DNA of 8,887 bases from Desulfobacula sp. (GTDB taxonomy: Bacteria > Desulfobacterota > Desulfobacteria > Desulfobacterales > Desulfobacteraceae), in assembly GCA_023144585.1 (NCBI GenBank), contig JAGLFI010000036.1:1-8887 (forward strand). Direction: 5' to 3'. The notes under the pieces are model-generated. The model worked only from the letters and a program-made list of their open reading frames with translations. It searched no databases and was not told the DNA's origin. How positions within the stretch are numbered: position 1 is the stretch's first letter; each line of letters begins with the position of its first letter. Both the position numbers and the translations under genes were made by a program. Below are positions 6,909 to 8,887 of the stretch, piece by piece.

Positions 6909-7868
6909 TTGGGGTTTAATATATTGAAAAAAAAGAGTTCTGACAAAAAAGAGTCGGGAACCGGAATCTTTTCAAGACTGAAAAGCGGACTGTCAAAAAC
7001 AAAACAAGTATTAACCACAGACATCAATGAGCTGTTTGTCTCTGGCAAGTCGATTGATGAAGACCTTTTTGAAGAGTTGGAAGAACTGCTAATCACATCA
7101 GATTTTGGTATTGATATTACCATGAAAATAATGGAAAGAATACGCAATAAAGCCAAAAAGCTTTCCACTTCAGATGAACTCAAACAGGTATTAAAAGAAA
7201 AATTAATTGGACTATTTCCAAAAAATATTGAACCTGAAAAAGAAAAACTAATTACTAAACCCCATGTCATAATGGTTGTCGGCGTCAATGGAACCGGAAA
7301 AACCACGACCTTGGGAAAACTTGCTATGAGATTCACATCCCAGGGTGAAAAAGTGCTCATTGCTGCTGCAGACACATTCAGGGCGGCGGCCATTGAACAA
7401 GTTGAAATCTGGGCAAATCGATCCAAAGCATCCATTGTCAAACATAAAGAAGGCGCTGATCCGGCTGCCGTTGCCTATGATGCGGTTGAAGCATCTCTTG
7501 CCAGGGATATTGACATCGTCCTAATTGATACGGCCGGCAGGCTTCATACACAAAAAAATCTAATGGAAGAGCTTAAAAAAATAAAGCGCTCCATTAATAA
7601 AAAATTGCCGGGTGCTCCCCATGATGTATTAATGGTTTTAGATGCGACAACCGGACAAAATTCGATTTCCCAGGCAAATCTGTTTAATGAAGCAGTTGAG
7701 CTCACCCAGATTGCATTGACAAAACTTGATGGAACTGCCAAAGGTGGTATTGTTGCCGCCATTGCAAGCAGTATGAAACTGCCGATAAAATATATTGGTG
7801 TGGGAGAGCAGATTGAAGATCTTCAGAATTTTAATTCAACTCTCTTTATTAATGCATTATTTGATTAA
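6909..7868 (+). CDS. ftsY: FtsY, signal recognition particle receptor GTPase
   Basis: Membrane-associated receptor for SRP-ribosome complexes, which delivers nascent inner-membrane proteins to the translocon with GTP hydrolysis in a heterodimer with Ffh. The 319 residues start at TTG with a short basic N-terminal region (GFNILKKK, then Lys/Ser-rich) instead of the long acidic A domain of E. coli. The helical N domain covers about 20-105 and the G domain 115-319. Motifs: P-loop GVNGTGKTTT (125-134), DTFRAAAIEQ (155-164), DTAGR (207-211), TKLDGTAKGG (271-280) and GVGE (297-300), followed by the C-terminal FINALFD helix. DTFRAAAxEQL-type and GVNGxGKTT sequences favour FtsY over Ffh, and there is no methionine-rich M domain. 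It appears intact and is first in a plus-strand operon with the exporter gene 16 bp downstream. Confidence 0.97.
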   Translation: MGFNILKKKSSDKKESGTGIFSRLKSGLSKTKQVLTTDINELFVSGKSIDEDLFEELEELLITSDFGIDITMKIMERIRNKAKKLSTSDELKQVLKEKLIGLFPKNIEPEKEKLITKPHVIMVVGVNGTGKTTTLGKLAMRFTSQGEKVLIAAADTFRAAAIEQVEIWANRSKASIVKHKEGADPAAVAYDAVEASLARDIDIVLIDTAGRLHTQKNLMEELKKIKRSINKKLPGAPHDVLMVLDATTGQNSISQANLFNEAVELTQIALTKLDGTAKGGIVAAIASSMKLPIKYIGVGEQIEDLQNFNSTLFINALFD

Positions 7869-7884
7869 ATAGCTAAGGTCTGCA

Positions 7885-8490
7885 ATGTTTGTGTTTGGAA
7901 TTGAAAATTATTTGGGATTTGTTATTGCCGCAATTATCCTCCTGACCCGAAGTGTTTCCCAGGGGAAAAATGCAGGACTTATATCAGTTGCCGGAATCAT
8001 GTCCGGCTGTGTTGTTCATGTCCTTTGTGCCGCATTTGGATTATCCATGATTTTATCAAGTTCTGCCGCCGTTTTTATGGTGGTCCAATGGATCGGAGCT
8101 CTTTACCTGATTTATCTTGGGATAAAAATGCTGTTGGGAAAAAACAGCACATTTGAGACATCCCCGTCGGTCCATGAAGCTATGGATCTAATGAAAATAT
8201 ACAAACAAGGGGTGCTCACCAATGTCCTAAACCCTAAGGTAGGATTATTTTTTCTTTCTTTTTTGCCTCAGTTTATTGACCCGAATCATGTAACCGGACC
8301 AATACCTTTCCTCATTCTGGGTAGCACCTTTCTTGTGACCGGAACGATTTGGTGCCTTTTTCTATCCTGGACTGCTGCATCAATGACCAACACATTAAGG
8401 AATAATAAAATAGCAGGAACCCTGTTACAAAAAATTTCCGGTATGATTTTTATTGGATTTGGGTTAAAAATAGGCTTAGGGCATAATTAA
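7885..8490 (+). CDS. LysE/RhtB-family amino acid exporter lacking the N-terminal PGP motif
   Basis: Inner-membrane protein of the LysE/RhtB superfamily, whose members export amino acids or related small molecules; the substrate cannot be assigned. It has 201 residues with about five to six hydrophobic segments (roughly 8-20, 33-56, 62-84, 115-130, 139-166, 180-198). Family landmarks are RSVSQGKNAGLIS (22-34), YLIYLGIKMLLG (74-85) and GVLTNVLNPKVGLFFLSFLPQFIDP (109-133). The first helix is abnormal: members normally read GF-hydrophobic-NLTPGPDTxxIL before the RSxSQG motif, whereas here AAIILL (15-20) runs straight into TRSVSQG, so about 12 residues including PGP appear deleted in frame. The ATG at 7885 has AAGG at 7875-7878, 6 bases upstream, and follows ftsY by 16 bp. 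Family membership is sure; transport function is doubtful. Confidence 0.88.
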   Translation: MFVFGIENYLGFVIAAIILLTRSVSQGKNAGLISVAGIMSGCVVHVLCAAFGLSMILSSSAAVFMVVQWIGALYLIYLGIKMLLGKNSTFETSPSVHEAMDLMKIYKQGVLTNVLNPKVGLFFLSFLPQFIDPNHVTGPIPFLILGSTFLVTGTIWCLFLSWTAASMTNTLRNNKIAGTLLQKISGMIFIGFGLKIGLGHN

Positions 8491-8511
8491 TTCTTTTAAC
8501 GGGAGAACCTT

Positions 8512-8887
8512 ATGAGTGGACAAATTACGATTTCCATTTGGTTGTTTCTCTTTCTTATTATAGTTCTTGTCATTGCATTGTTGGATCGAATACTGATTCC
8601 AAGCACCCGATGGTTTTTTCGCAGACGCATCAATGCCGTGATAGAAGAAATCGGAACCCGACTCAACATTGAAATGAGACCCTTCTAATTAACTAAACGT
8701 CAAGTCCTGATTGATCGCTTGTCCTATGATCCCAAAGTAATAAAAATAATCAAATCCTATGCGCAAGAAAATGACATGCCCCTTGAAATGGTTCAAAAAA
8801 AAGTGGTCTCCTATGCAAAAGAAATTGTTCCTTCATTTAATGCTTATTTCTACTTCAGGATAGGATACTGGATTGCAAAAAAAATTG
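8512..8887 (+). pseudogene. Acyltransferase-like membrane protein interrupted by in-frame TAA (3' partial)
   Basis: ATG at 8512 follows GGGAG (8501-8505) by 6 bases and the exporter stop by 21 bp. Fifty-eight codons encode a membrane anchor (about residues 5-24, IWLFLFLIIVLVIALLD) and a basic, amphipathic stretch (TRWFFRRRINAVIEEIGTRL), ending at TAA (8686-8688). The same frame then stays open for 66 codons to the window edge, reading LTKRQVLIDRL and AKEIVPSFNAYFYFRIGYW. From memory this matches the N-terminal region of large glycerol-3-phosphate/lysophosphatidate acyltransferase-like proteins of deltaproteobacteria, where the position of the stop is normally a lysine (PFKLTKRQ); AAA to TAA is one substitution. 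The catalytic HxxxxD motif would lie beyond the window. Family assignment is moderate; the interruption itself is seen directly. An alternative is a sequencing error. Confidence 0.65.

Noticed and set aside
6758..7441. A 227-codon open frame on the minus strand
   Set aside because: It lies almost entirely antisense to ftsY, is low-complexity (Ser/Phe/Leu-rich) and shows no family motif; the FtsY frame explains the sequence fully.
8686..8688. Recoding of the in-frame stop as an amino acid
   Set aside because: Pyrrolysine uses TAG and selenocysteine TGA; this codon is TAA, and no recoding element is apparent, so nonsense mutation or sequencing error is simpler.

Overview
The window looks like a piece of chromosome from an anaerobic sulfate-reducing bacterium of the Desulfobacterales (Desulfobacula/Desulfobacterium-like). 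This is inferred from the alternative, siroheme-based heme genes interleaved with hemB, a long PPi-type phosphofructokinase, a moderately AT-rich composition, and a downstream acyltransferase-like N-terminus resembling proteins of that group. No database search was possible, so the lineage is an inference.

Left block, + strand, 1-3130: ahbC (5' end cut by the window), hemB and ahbD. Consecutive genes overlap by one base (TAATG), so this is a tight operon. HemB makes porphobilinogen at the head of tetrapyrrole synthesis. AhbC and AhbD perform the last two steps of the siroheme-to-heme b route (12,18-didecarboxysiroheme to Fe-coproporphyrin III to heme). The siroheme decarboxylase genes ahbA/ahbB are not in view. 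The operon ends at a strong bidirectional terminator (3165-3207).

Middle block, - strand, 3221-6695: a 62-codon gene for a tiny exported protein with a PEP-CTERM-like tail, then an AT-rich gap. Next are a 694-residue PPi-dependent 6-phosphofructokinase and, 24 bp upstream of it, a coiled-coil protein whose C-terminal GGDEF domain is largely missing. The last two form a probable two-gene operon with a recognisable promoter at 6733-6761.

Right block, + strand, 6909-8887: ftsY (TTG start, strong ribosome binding site), a LysE/RhtB-type exporter lacking the usual first-helix PGP motif, and a membrane-anchored acyltransferase-like gene interrupted by an in-frame TAA and cut by the window end. Spacing (16 bp and 21 bp) suggests one operon.

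The most notable pattern is that three genes within about 3 kb (5760-8887) each appear damaged in a different way: a GGDEF domain without its core, an exporter without its signature motif, and a nonsense codon in otherwise continuous coding sequence. This could be real gene decay or sequence/assembly error. I do not see a convincing novel multi-gene system such as a defence island, CRISPR array or mobile element.
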